Below, piece by piece: positions 1 to 5,875 of a stretch of DNA of 6,345 bases (position 1 is the first letter of the stretch; each line of letters opens with the position of its first letter). The stretch is from Nitrospirota bacterium. Its GTDB lineage: Bacteria > Nitrospirota > Nitrospiria > Nitrospirales > Nitrospiraceae. The notes under the pieces were generated by a model. It saw only the letters and a program-made list of their open reading frames with translations. It had not been told where the DNA came from and did not search any database. A program made the position numbers and the translations under genes. The DNA lies in assembly GCA_004296865.1 (NCBI GenBank), contig SCVQ01000492.1:1-6345 (forward strand). The letters run 5' to 3'.

Positions 1-2094
1 GTGGTGATCCAGAAAGAGCTGGAGCAGTGGTTTTTCAAAATCACCGACTATGCCGAGGAACTGCTGCAGGGGTTGACGACGCTCACCGGCTGGCCCGAAC
101 GGGTCCTCGTGATGCAACGGAACTGGATCGGGAAGAGCCTGGGCGTCGAGGTGGACTTTCCGCTGGCGGAACCCAAGCCGGACTTGCCCGCGATCCGCAT
201 CTTCACCACCCGTCAGGACACGATCTTCGGCGCGACGTTCATGAGCGTGGCGCCGGAATCGCCGCTGGTCGAACGGCTGATCGAGGGCCGTTCCCAAGCG
301 GCGGCGGTCCGGGAGTTCGTCGTCCGGGTTTCCCGTCAGGACAAAGCCGTGCGGACCGACGCCGACCGCGAGAAGGAAGGCATCTTCACGGGCGCCTATG
401 CCGTCAACCCCTTCACCAAGGCGCGTATTCCGATCTGGGTGGCCAACTTCGTGCTGTACGAATATGGGACCGGTGCGATCATGGCGGTGCCGGCCCATGA
501 CCAACGGGACTTCGACTTTGCCAAACAGTACGGCATCCCCATCAAGCTGGTCATCCAAAACCCAGCCGGTTCGCTGGCCGAAGACCATCTGGACGACGCC
601 TATGAGGAGCAGGAAACGGCGGGACGGCTGGTCAACTCGAACCGGTTCTCCGGCCTGTCGGTGCCGGAAGCCAAGACGAAGATCGCGGCTTTCGTGGAGG
701 AGCAAAGACTGGGGCGGCGCACGGTCAACTATCGGCTCCGTGACTGGGGTCTGTCCCGCCAACGGTATTGGGGCACCCCCATCCCGATGATCTATTGCCG
801 GGCTTGTGGTGTCGTGCCGGTGCCGGAACGCGATCTCCCCGTCGAGTTGCCGAAGGATGTGCCGTTCACCGGCAAGGGCTCCTCCCCGCTGGCGCAAGTC
901 GAGGGGTTCGTCCAGGCGGCCTGTCCCAAGTGCCATGGCCCGGCCCGGCGCGAGACCGACACGATGGATACCTTTGTGGACTCCTCCTGGTACTTTCTCC
1001 GCTACTGCTCGCCGCAGGCCGATCGGCAGCCCGTCGATCCGGCCGCCTCCGACTACTGGATGGCCGTGGACCAGTACATCGGCGGGATCGAACATGCCGT
1101 GCTGCACCTCCTCTATGCGCGGTTTTTCACGAAGGTGATCCGCGACCTGGGTCTCACCAAGGCGGATGAGCCGTTCCTGAATCTGCTGACCCAAGGCATG
1201 GTGACGAAGGAAACCTACCGCTGCGCGACCCACGGCTGGCTCTTGCCCGGCGATCTTCTCGGGTCCGAGGGCGAGGGCTGGCGCTGTGCGACCTGTCAGG
1301 GAGTGGCGCAGAAGGGCCGGGTGGAAAAGATGTCGAAGTCCAAGAAGAACGTCGTGGACCCCGAACGTCTGATCGACACCTTCGGCGCGGACACGGCGCG
1401 GCTGTTCTCGCTCTTTGCGGCGCCTCCGGAGAAGGATCTGGAATGGAGCGACTCCGGTGTGGAAGGCGCATCCCGGTTTCTCAACCGGGTGTGGCGGTTG
1501 CTGGGCGATCTGGCGGGAACGCTGAGTGCCGAACGAGGAACGCTGAACCAAAGAGAGGCGGAACCGGTCGCGCCGCAGGTCTTGGAGATTCGGCGGCTCA
1601 CGCATCGGACGATCAAAAAAGTCACCGACGACATCGAACGGGACTTCCAGTTCAATACGGCGATTGCGGCGCTCATGGAGTTCGTGAACGGCCTCTACAA
1701 GTTCGCGGCCGAGCGTCACGCTGATCGGCCGGGCAACCCTGCGCCCGGCGAGGCGGCGGCGTTCGGCGAGGCGGCGGAGGCGCTGGTGCTGCTCCTGGCC
1801 CCCTTTGCGCCGCACGTGGCCGAAGAATTGTGGGAGGTCTTGGGCCGCGCCCCCAGCGTCGCGCAGCAACCCTGGCCGCCGTATGATCCCGCGCTCGTGG
1901 CCAGCGAGCGGCTCACCATTCCGATCCAGGTGAACGGCAAGCTTCGCAGCAAGGTCGAGGTGCCGGCCGATTCGACCGAGGAGCACGTGCTGGCCATGGC
2001 CAAGCAGGATGCGAAAATTTCTGAATGGCTTCAGGGCAAGCCGACGAGAAAAGTGATCTACGTCGAAAAGAAGCTGGTGAACTTCGTTGTCTGA
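1..2094 (+). CDS. leuS: Leucyl-tRNA synthetase (LeuRS), C-terminal ~697 residues; 5' end outside window
   Basis: Class I aminoacyl-tRNA synthetase that charges tRNA-Leu with leucine in the cytoplasm. The visible part starts shortly before the RNWIGKS motif (residues 40-46 of this fragment). The CP1 editing domain follows, with the threonine-rich TTRQDT motif (69-74) and AVPAHDQRD (162-170), whose last Asp corresponds to the conserved editing aspartate. A first zinc-type cluster has Cys266, Cys269, Cys308 and Cys311. The DSSWYFLRY catalytic-core segment comes next, then a second C-x2-H...C-x2-C cluster (408, 411, 429, 432), and the catalytic KMSKS loop at 443-447. The anticodon-binding and C-terminal domains run to the stop. 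LeuRS is usually 820-870 residues, so roughly 180 N-terminal residues, including the HIGH motif, are missing only because the window begins here. The GTG at base 1 is an internal Val codon, not a start. The gene leads directly into lptE. Confidence 0.97.
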   Translation: MVIQKELEQWFFKITDYAEELLQGLTTLTGWPERVLVMQRNWIGKSLGVEVDFPLAEPKPDLPAIRIFTTRQDTIFGATFMSVAPESPLVERLIEGRSQAAAVREFVVRVSRQDKAVRTDADREKEGIFTGAYAVNPFTKARIPIWVANFVLYEYGTGAIMAVPAHDQRDFDFAKQYGIPIKLVIQNPAGSLAEDHLDDAYEEQETAGRLVNSNRFSGLSVPEAKTKIAAFVEEQRLGRRTVNYRLRDWGLSRQRYWGTPIPMIYCRACGVVPVPERDLPVELPKDVPFTGKGSSPLAQVEGFVQAACPKCHGPARRETDTMDTFVDSSWYFLRYCSPQADRQPVDPAASDYWMAVDQYIGGIEHAVLHLLYARFFTKVIRDLGLTKADEPFLNLLTQGMVTKETYRCATHGWLLPGDLLGSEGEGWRCATCQGVAQKGRVEKMSKSKKNVVDPERLIDTFGADTARLFSLFAAPPEKDLEWSDSGVEGASRFLNRVWRLLGDLAGTLSAERGTLNQREAEPVAPQVLEIRRLTHRTIKKVTDDIERDFQFNTAIAALMEFVNGLYKFAAERHADRPGNPAPGEAAAFGEAAEALVLLLAPFAPHVAEELWEVLGRAPSVAQQPWPPYDPALVASERLTIPIQVNGKLRSKVEVPADSTEEHVLAMAKQDAKISEWLQGKPTRKVIYVEKKLVNFVV

Positions 2095-2099
2095 GGTGA
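2093..2099 (+). promoter_or_regulatory. Shine-Dalgarno of lptE, overlapping the leuS stop
   Basis: GAGGTGA begins inside the leuS TGA stop (2092-2094). GAGG lies 7 nt before ATG 2104 but only 4 nt before the adjacent GTG 2101, so it favours the ATG start. The overlap implies that leuS and lptE share a transcript and may be translationally coupled. Confidence 0.65.
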
Positions 2100-2103
2100 C
2101 GTG

Positions 2104-2730
2104 ATGCACAAGCTCTCAGCGGTTCGTTGGATCGGGGTTTGCCTGGCGACGGCGGCGCTGCTGCCTGGTTGCGGCTATCAATTCAAAGTGGAAGGGACGG
2201 GGCCGACCATCGGTGCGGCATCTTCCGCCTCCGCGCCGGCGGCCCCCGCGCCTCGCATGACCGTCCCCAATTTCCAGAACAAGACCTTTGAGCCGAACCT
2301 GGAGCTCAAATTCACCAACTACACCCGTCACGAGTTCTCGGCCGGGGGCGGCGTGGAGGTCGTGACCAACCGGGAAGGGGCGGATTTGGTGCTGAAGGGG
2401 GAGATCCTCTCGGTGAGCATGCCCTCGCTGAGCTTCACGCAGACCGGCACCTTCGAAAGCCGGGTGGTCGTGACGGTGCGGGCGGTCGTGGAGGACACCC
2501 ACAGCGGAAAGACTGTCTGGGATCAGCGGGCGACGGCCACGTCGGAGTTCTTCATCACCAACGACCTGCAGTTGAACCGGGTGTTGCAGACTCGGGCGCT
2601 GGAGCAGGCCGGCCGGCTGATCGCCGAAGACCTCGCCACGCGTTTTCTGAGTTCTCGTGAATCCGGCGCCAGGGCCGCGCCGACCGGGAGCGTTGCTCCG
2701 TCCAAAACAGAGGCCCCGGCCACGAAATGA
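2104..2730 (+). CDS. lptE: LPS-assembly lipoprotein LptE
   Basis: Outer-membrane lipoprotein that plugs and helps assemble the LptD barrel, which delivers lipopolysaccharide to the cell surface. The predicted 208-residue product has a short positively charged N-terminus, a hydrophobic signal stretch and a lipobox-like LLPGC with the lipidated Cys at residue 23. GCGYQF follows, the usual start of mature LptE. A low-complexity Ala/Pro/Ser linker (about 36-50) comes before the conserved core (about 52-184: VPNFQNKTFEP, then a beta-rich part with LVLKGEILS and VVVTVRAVVED, then a helical end). The last ~25 residues are disordered and Ala/Pro/Thr-rich. A GTG directly upstream (2101) would add one residue; ATG 2104 is preferred from Shine-Dalgarno spacing. 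It sits between leuS and holA, a common arrangement for lptE. Pro at position -2 of the lipobox is slightly atypical. Confidence 0.88.
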   Translation: MHKLSAVRWIGVCLATAALLPGCGYQFKVEGTGPTIGAASSASAPAAPAPRMTVPNFQNKTFEPNLELKFTNYTRHEFSAGGGVEVVTNREGADLVLKGEILSVSMPSLSFTQTGTFESRVVVTVRAVVEDTHSGKTVWDQRATATSEFFITNDLQLNRVLQTRALEQAGRLIAEDLATRFLSSRESGARAAPTGSVAPSKTEAPATK

Positions 2731-2797
2731 CGGCCCGCGTGATTCGACCGATGCAGACGGATCGAGTCCAAGGTGGGCCGGACGAGCGGCAATTCGC

Positions 2798-3928
2798 ATG
2801 AAGCCCCACGAACTGGATCAGGCCATCAAGCAACACGGAGTTGCGCCCCTGTACCTGATTGCAGGAGAGGAAGATTATTTGCGGGACCAGGCGGTGGCCA
2901 CGATCAAGGCTGCTGTGTTGGGCCCAGGTACTGGGCAGGAGCCGGGCAGGGGGGGCGAAGAGGCCGGAGGGCTGGAGGCCTTCAACTACGACTTCCTCTA
3001 TGGCGATGAGAGCGAGGCGGCCGAAATCCTGGCGCGTGCCGGCGAGGTTCCGGTCTTTGCGCCTCGCCGTCTGATGTTGCTCAAGGCGGCGGACAAGTTG
3101 CCCGCCCGAGAGGGCGAGGCCCTGCTGCCGTACCTGAAGGCGCCTTGTGAGACGACCACTGTCGTGTTCGTGGCGGCCAAGCTGGACGGGCGGCTGAAGT
3201 TTTCGCAGGCGTTAAGCAAGAGCGCCGTCGTCGTGGATTGCTCGCCCCTCTACGAAAATCAAGTGTCGGCCTGGATCAGGGCGGAAGCCGGACGGCTTGG
3301 TGTGAAGTTGCACGAGGACGCGGCTCTGCTGCTCAAAGAGACGGCCGGAAGTTCCCTCTATCTGGTCCGGCGCGAGCTGGAAAAACTGGCGACCTATCTT
3401 CCCGACGGGGCGACGGCGGGGCCGGCGGAAGTGGCGGCGGTCCGTGGAGTGGAACCGGGCGCCTCCGTCTTCGACCTGGCCGCCGCGATCGGAGCGCGGG
3501 AGCGTGGACGCGTGTTGCGCATCACGGCACGCAATCTGGAGGCGGGCGAGGCGCCGGTGCGCATTCTCGGCTCGCTGGTCTGGCAGTATCGGCAAATCTG
3601 GAAGGCCAAAGACCTGCTCCGGCAGGGACGGGGTGAGGCGGAAGCCGCGCGGATGCTTCGCATGGCGCCCTTCAAGGTGAAGGAATTTCTGGGACGGTTT
3701 TCCGATTCCTCGCTGAAGGCGGCGTTCAGAATGTTCTTGGAGACGGACTCCAAGTTGAAGGGAGGCAGTGCGACCGCCCCTCATCTGGTGCTGGAGTCGC
3801 TGTTGCTCGCGCTCTGTGGGCCGGTGAAGGATGCGGGAGCCAGGGGCGTTCAGCCCCCGAAGCCGGTTGCGACCGGCTCGGTGCCGACGGGAGGGACCGT
3901 CAGGTCCGGACGGACGTCAGGGTGTTGA
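2798..3928 (+). CDS. holA: DNA polymerase III delta subunit
   Basis: The delta subunit of the clamp loader opens the beta sliding clamp during replication. The 376-residue product shows the family pattern. The N-terminal AAA+-like domain starts with PLYLIAGEEDYLRDQ (17-31), followed by FNYDFLYGDESEAAEIL (62-78) and the clamp-binding region PVFAPRRLMLLKAADKL (85-101), then TTTVVFVAAKLDGRLKF (119-135). The lid and collar helices include SSLYLVRRELEKLATYL (185-201) and ILGSLVWQYRQIWKAKDLLR (256-275). Homology appears to end near residue 340; the remaining ~36 residues are a Gly/Pro/Thr-rich tail. A Gly/Glu-rich insert (42-58) also looks variable. ATG 2798 is chosen because family similarity begins there; the frame is open to 2657, but that part overlaps the lptE 3' end and has no recognisable content. 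The Shine-Dalgarno is weak. The gene is probably cotranscribed with lptE (67-nt gap) and overlaps rpsT convergently by 29 nt. Confidence 0.93.
   Translation: MKPHELDQAIKQHGVAPLYLIAGEEDYLRDQAVATIKAAVLGPGTGQEPGRGGEEAGGLEAFNYDFLYGDESEAAEILARAGEVPVFAPRRLMLLKAADKLPAREGEALLPYLKAPCETTTVVFVAAKLDGRLKFSQALSKSAVVVDCSPLYENQVSAWIRAEAGRLGVKLHEDAALLLKETAGSSLYLVRRELEKLATYLPDGATAGPAEVAAVRGVEPGASVFDLAAAIGARERGRVLRITARNLEAGEAPVRILGSLVWQYRQIWKAKDLLRQGRGEAEAARMLRMAPFKVKEFLGRFSDSSLKAAFRMFLETDSKLKGGSATAPHLVLESLLLALCGPVKDAGARGVQPPKPVATGSVPTGGTVRSGRTSGC
3843..3878. terminator. Two tandem GC-rich hairpins at the holA/rpsT convergent end
   Basis: Two perfect inverted repeats stand 3 nt apart. GGGGC (3843-3847) pairs with GCCCC (3853-3857) around a 5-nt loop. 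AGCCGGT (3861-3867) pairs with ACCGGCT (3872-3878) around TGCG. They fall inside the non-conserved 3' tail of holA and begin 21 nt past the rpsT stop on the other strand. Neither is followed by a T-run in either direction, so they are not canonical intrinsic terminators. They could slow polymerase or stabilise the 3' ends of the converging transcripts. The role as a bidirectional terminator is inference. Confidence 0.35.
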
Positions 3929-4178
3929 CCTTGGTCGCGAGGCCGGACACCCGACGGGACGCGGTGTTGGGCTTGAGCACGCCCTTGGTGACCGCCTTGC
4001 TGAGGGCCGCGGTGGCTTCGCGCAACGCCGTCTTGGCTTCGTCGGCCTTCTTCTCCTCCACGGCGGTGATCACCTTCTTCATGATCCCCTTGACCGTGTT
4101 GAGCACGATCCGGTTCCGCTGGTTGCGTTTCACGGCCTGCCGCGCCCGCTTGATCGTCGATTTGTGAACGATTGGCAT
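3900..4178 (-). CDS. rpsT: 30S ribosomal protein S20
   Basis: Small ribosomal subunit protein that binds 16S rRNA and helps assemble the 30S particle. The product has 92 residues, within the usual range for S20. It is highly basic and helical: MPIVHKSTIKRARQAVKRN at the N-terminus, RNRIVLNTVKGIMKKV in the first long helix, an acidic patch EEKKADEAK near 41-49, and the characteristic ending KGVLKPNTASRRVSGLATKV. The ATG at 4176-4178 is supported by the conserved N-terminus and by GGAG (complement of 4186-4189) 7 nt upstream. The reading frame stays open far upstream, but those codons do not resemble S20. It is transcribed opposite to its neighbours, divergent from pyrF and convergent with holA, so it is most likely a single-gene unit with its own promoter. 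Confidence 0.97.
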   Translation of the reverse strand: MPIVHKSTIKRARQAVKRNQRNRIVLNTVKGIMKKVITAVEEKKADEAKTALREATAALSKAVTKGVLKPNTASRRVSGLATKVNTLTSVRT

Positions 4179-4185
4179 CGAAATA

Positions 4186-4189
4186 CTCC
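4186..4189 (-). promoter_or_regulatory. Shine-Dalgarno of rpsT
   Basis: GGAG on the minus strand, 7 nt before the rpsT ATG. It fixes the start of S20 against the much longer open frame upstream. Confidence 0.7.
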
Positions 4190-4214
4190 ACTGTGACGGT
4201 TGAAAGGACTGTGT

Positions 4215-4244
4215 TATGTACCATAGGAACCCTGGACCGGTCAA
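4215..4244 (-). promoter_or_regulatory. Candidate rpsT promoter
   Basis: On the minus strand, TTGACC (complement of 4239-4244) matches the -35 consensus TTGACA in five of six bases. TACATA (complement of 4215-4220) lies 18 nt downstream as a poor -10 match; CATAAC, two bases further on, is an alternative with longer spacing. The -35 box overlaps the perfect 8-bp palindrome GACCGGTC (4235-4242). Position and orientation fit a promoter for rpsT with a leader of roughly 30 nt. The -10 assignment is uncertain. Confidence 0.4.
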
Positions 4245-4274
4245 GGCAAGGGCAATGGCAAAGGCAAGGACAAG
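4245..4274. repeat. Tandem hexamer array, five GGCAAN-type units
   Basis: Five hexamers follow each other in register: GGCAAG, GGCAAT, GGCAAA, GGCAAG, GACAAG. The consensus is GGCAAR. The array is non-coding, lies in the divergent rpsT-pyrF intergenic region and starts immediately upstream of the candidate rpsT -35 box. A length of 5 x 6 bp with near-perfect units is unlikely by chance. It may be a simple-sequence repeat arising by slippage, a multi-copy binding site, or a purine-rich leader element for pyrF. Confidence 0.6.
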
Positions 4275-4342
4275 AGATGGAGAGGGATCCAGGCGGGCTT
4301 TCGCGGGATGGAGCGAGCGCGGTGCTCCGGCGGCGGTGACGC

Positions 4343-4350
4343 GGGGGAGG
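4343..4350 (+). promoter_or_regulatory. Shine-Dalgarno of pyrF
   Basis: GGGGGAGG lies 5 nt before ATG 4356. This strong site selects that start over the in-frame upstream ATG at 4308, whose extra 16 residues are unlike PyrF. No convincing pyrF promoter was found; TTGAAA at 4200-4205 is a possible -35 box but lacks a good -10 partner. Confidence 0.75.
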
Positions 4351-4355
4351 AATCC

Positions 4356-5072
4356 ATGGAGAATGTGAATGCCCGAGACCGGTTGATCCTGGCCCTGGAC
4401 GTGCCGTCGGTCGAGGAGGCTCAACGGCTCATGGATCGTCTTGGAGAGGGGATCCGGTTCGTCAAAGTCGGGTTGGAGCTGTACACCGCGGCGGGGCCCG
4501 ATATCGTGCGCCGGGCACGCGCGAAGGGGAAACGCGTGTTTCTGGACCTGAAGTTCCTGGACATCGAAGAGACGGTCCGGCGGGCCACTGCGTTGGTGGC
4601 CGACATGGGCGTGGAGTTCCTGACGGTGCATGCCAACCGCAAAGCGCTCCGGGCGGCCGTGGAAGGGCGTGGCGGGTCCGGATTGAAGCTCCTGGCCGTG
4701 ACCGTGCTGACCAACTTCGACGCGAACGATCTCCGCGAGATGGGCATCCAGCGGAGCGTGGGCGACCTGGTGGCCGCGCGGGCCGCGCTGGCGGCGGAAG
4801 TCGGATGCGACGGGGTCGTGGCCTCAGGCGAGGAGCCGGCGGCCATTCGCGGGAGCGTGGGCGACCGACTGCTCATCGTCACGCCGGGCATCAGGCCGTC
4901 CGGCAAGGGAGTGGACGACCATGCGCGGCCCACCACCCCGACCCAATCCATTAAGGCCGGGTCCGATTACCTCGTGGTAGGCCGGCCGATCCGCGATGCC
5001 GCAGACCCCAACGATGCCGTCGAGGCGATCGTCGCCGAGATGCAAGCCGCCTTCGACGCGCGGAAGAATTGA
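4356..5072 (+). CDS. pyrF: Orotidine 5'-phosphate decarboxylase
   Basis: Catalyses the last step of UMP synthesis, decarboxylating OMP in the cytoplasm. The 238-residue product is the normal length for the short bacterial family and has a TIM-barrel pattern. Visible active-site residues are Asp15 (LALDV), Lys37 (FVKVG) and the D-x-K-x2-D signature Asp64, Lys66, Asp69. The phosphate-binding end is clear: VTPGIRPSG (175-183), then DDHARPTTP (187-195), GSDYLVVGRPI (202-212) with Arg210. The signature is unusual: the common DLKFHDIPNT reads DLKFLDIEET here, so His becomes Leu and the Pro-Asn pair becomes Glu-Glu, while all catalytic acids and lysines are kept. The start at ATG 4356 is supported by a strong Shine-Dalgarno. 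The gene is divergent from rpsT and is followed by tRNA-His on the same strand. Function is considered intact. Confidence 0.95.
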   Translation: MENVNARDRLILALDVPSVEEAQRLMDRLGEGIRFVKVGLELYTAAGPDIVRRARAKGKRVFLDLKFLDIEETVRRATALVADMGVEFLTVHANRKALRAAVEGRGGSGLKLLAVTVLTNFDANDLREMGIQRSVGDLVAARAALAAEVGCDGVVASGEEPAAIRGSVGDRLLIVTPGIRPSGKGVDDHARPTTPTQSIKAGSDYLVVGRPIRDAADPNDAVEAIVAEMQAAFDARKN

Positions 5073-5102
5073 GGCCGGATGGAGTTCCCAAAATTCCGCT
5101 GC

Positions 5103-5131
5103 TTGCGGCCCCGCCGACCATTTGCTAAGAT
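5103..5131 (+). promoter_or_regulatory. Candidate promoter of tRNA-His
   Basis: TTGCGG (5103-5108) and TAAGAT (5126-5131) are separated by 17 bp, and TGC directly before the -10 gives an extended -10 motif. Transcription would start near 5138, about 30 nt before the mature tRNA 5' end. The placement between the pyrF stop and the tRNA supports independent transcription of the tRNA. Confidence 0.5.
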
Positions 5132-5170
5132 GACCATCCGCCACGTGGCCTGTCGATAATTCTCCGGGTG

Positions 5171-5247
5171 GTGGGTGTAGCTCAGCTGGTTAGAGCGCCG
5201 GATTGTGGATCCGGAGGTCGCGGGTTCGAAACCCGTCACTCACCCCA
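5171..5247 (+). tRNA. tRNA-His (anticodon GTG), CCA encoded
   Basis: A complete cloverleaf is visible. The acceptor stem GTGGGTG (5171-5177) pairs with CACTCAC (5237-5243), with one G-T wobble. The D arm has GCTC/GAGC. The anticodon stem CCGGA/TCCGG (5198-5202, 5210-5214) encloses loop TTGTGGA with anticodon GTG at 5205-5207. The T arm has loop TTCGAAA (5225-5231). The discriminator base 5244 is C and CCA follows at 5245-5247. The preceding base 5170 is G and can serve as the extra G-1 opposite C73, the identity element of histidine tRNAs. The 3' end (5236-5247) overlaps the last codons of the recombinase remnant on the other strand. Confidence 0.97.
5236..5247. other. Candidate attachment-site core shared by tRNA-His 3' end and recombinase 3' end
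   Basis: These 12 bases are both the 3' end of tRNA-His, including CCA, and the final Trp-Gly-Glu-stop codons of the minus-strand recombinase remnant. Integrative elements often use the 3' end of a tRNA gene as attB and restore the tRNA on insertion, with the integrase gene next to it. No second copy of this segment is visible in the window, so the true core extent and the other boundary are unknown. Confidence 0.3.
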
Positions 5248-5792
5248 ATTCCTGCTTTCGACCCCACGGGCGAGGATGTCGAAGGGTTTCTTGTAGGTGG
5301 GATGCAGACTTCCGCCTTGCAGCATGCAGTTCGAAAGCATGATTCGGAGGAATTTGTTCTTTTGTTCCGCCGACTGCTTCGAATAGAGATCATAAGCTCT
5401 CGACGCGAGTTCTAACAGCCGAACGCCATCCTCATGGTACCGATCAGAAGCCCCATCGTACGCACGGAGCTTATCGAGCACTCGGTCCCGCTCGGCTTCC
5501 CACTCTCTGGTTTTTTCCAGCCAGAAACGCTCTGAGACCTTCCCATCCAACTTATCGAGGTACACCTGTTCAATGCGACCGGTAAAGCGTCTATGGGCTT
5601 CCTCAAGGCGCTGAGTGGCCTCCTGGTGATAAGCCGTCTCCTCCCGATGACTTTCTTTTAACGCCTGGATAAGCCAGTCCCGCATCTCCGGTCCAATGGC
5701 GATGCGCTGGACAATCGCGCAAACTGGGGCGCGAGGTCTTCTTCTCGGTAGTAGAGCTCGTCACAGGCGGTCTTGGACTTGGTGCAGTACAC
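5236..5792 (-). pseudogene. Large serine recombinase, C-terminal remnant with frameshift
   Basis: This is the decayed 3' part of a large serine recombinase (site-specific integrase of mobile elements). Reading from 5792 downward, one frame gives the end of the zinc-ribbon domain (YCTKSKTACDELYYREEDL), then APQFAR. The frame must shift once at about 5715/5716, where one base appears deleted, to continue IVQRIAIGPEMRDWLIQAL. The second frame then runs unbroken through the long charged coiled coil (KESHREE to about KLRAYDG) and the typical C-terminal block EGVRLLELASRAYDLY, FLRIMLSNC and HPTYKKPFDILA. The stop falls inside tRNA-His. The resolvase catalytic domain, the DNA-binding recombinase domain and the first zinc ligands are absent, and similarity is lost before reaching the regulator gene at 5876. 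An ATG at 5685 could open a 149-codon frame, but it would encode only the coiled coil and tail. Parts of this stretch look less GC-rich than the neighbours, consistent with transfer. Confidence 0.82.
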
Positions 5793-5875
5793 CGCCGAGC
5801 GCGACGACTCCGATCGGCGGCACCATGGCCTCATCCAGGCCGTGCGCGCCATTGAAGACCGCCCAGGTTGCAATG

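Noticed and set aside
1..3. GTG at base 1 as start of leuS
   Set aside because: The HIGH-motif half of the catalytic domain is missing, so the true start lies upstream of the window and the GTG is an internal Val codon.
2116..2799. Minus-strand open frame of about 227 codons opposite lptE
   Set aside because: It is antisense to a well-supported lptE, its translation is Arg/Gly/His-rich without domain-like patterns, and high GC explains the absence of stops.
3212..3784. Minus-strand open frame of about 190 codons opposite holA
   Set aside because: Shadow of holA: arginine-rich, no recognisable motif, no good start signal.
4308..4355. Upstream ATG for pyrF adding 16 residues
   Set aside because: No Shine-Dalgarno at 4308, residues unlike PyrF, and a strong site before ATG 4356.
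4179..4631. In-frame extension upstream of rpsT giving a 243-residue protein
   Set aside because: The extra part is antisense to pyrF and crosses the intergenic repeat; S20 homology and Shine-Dalgarno place the start at 4178.
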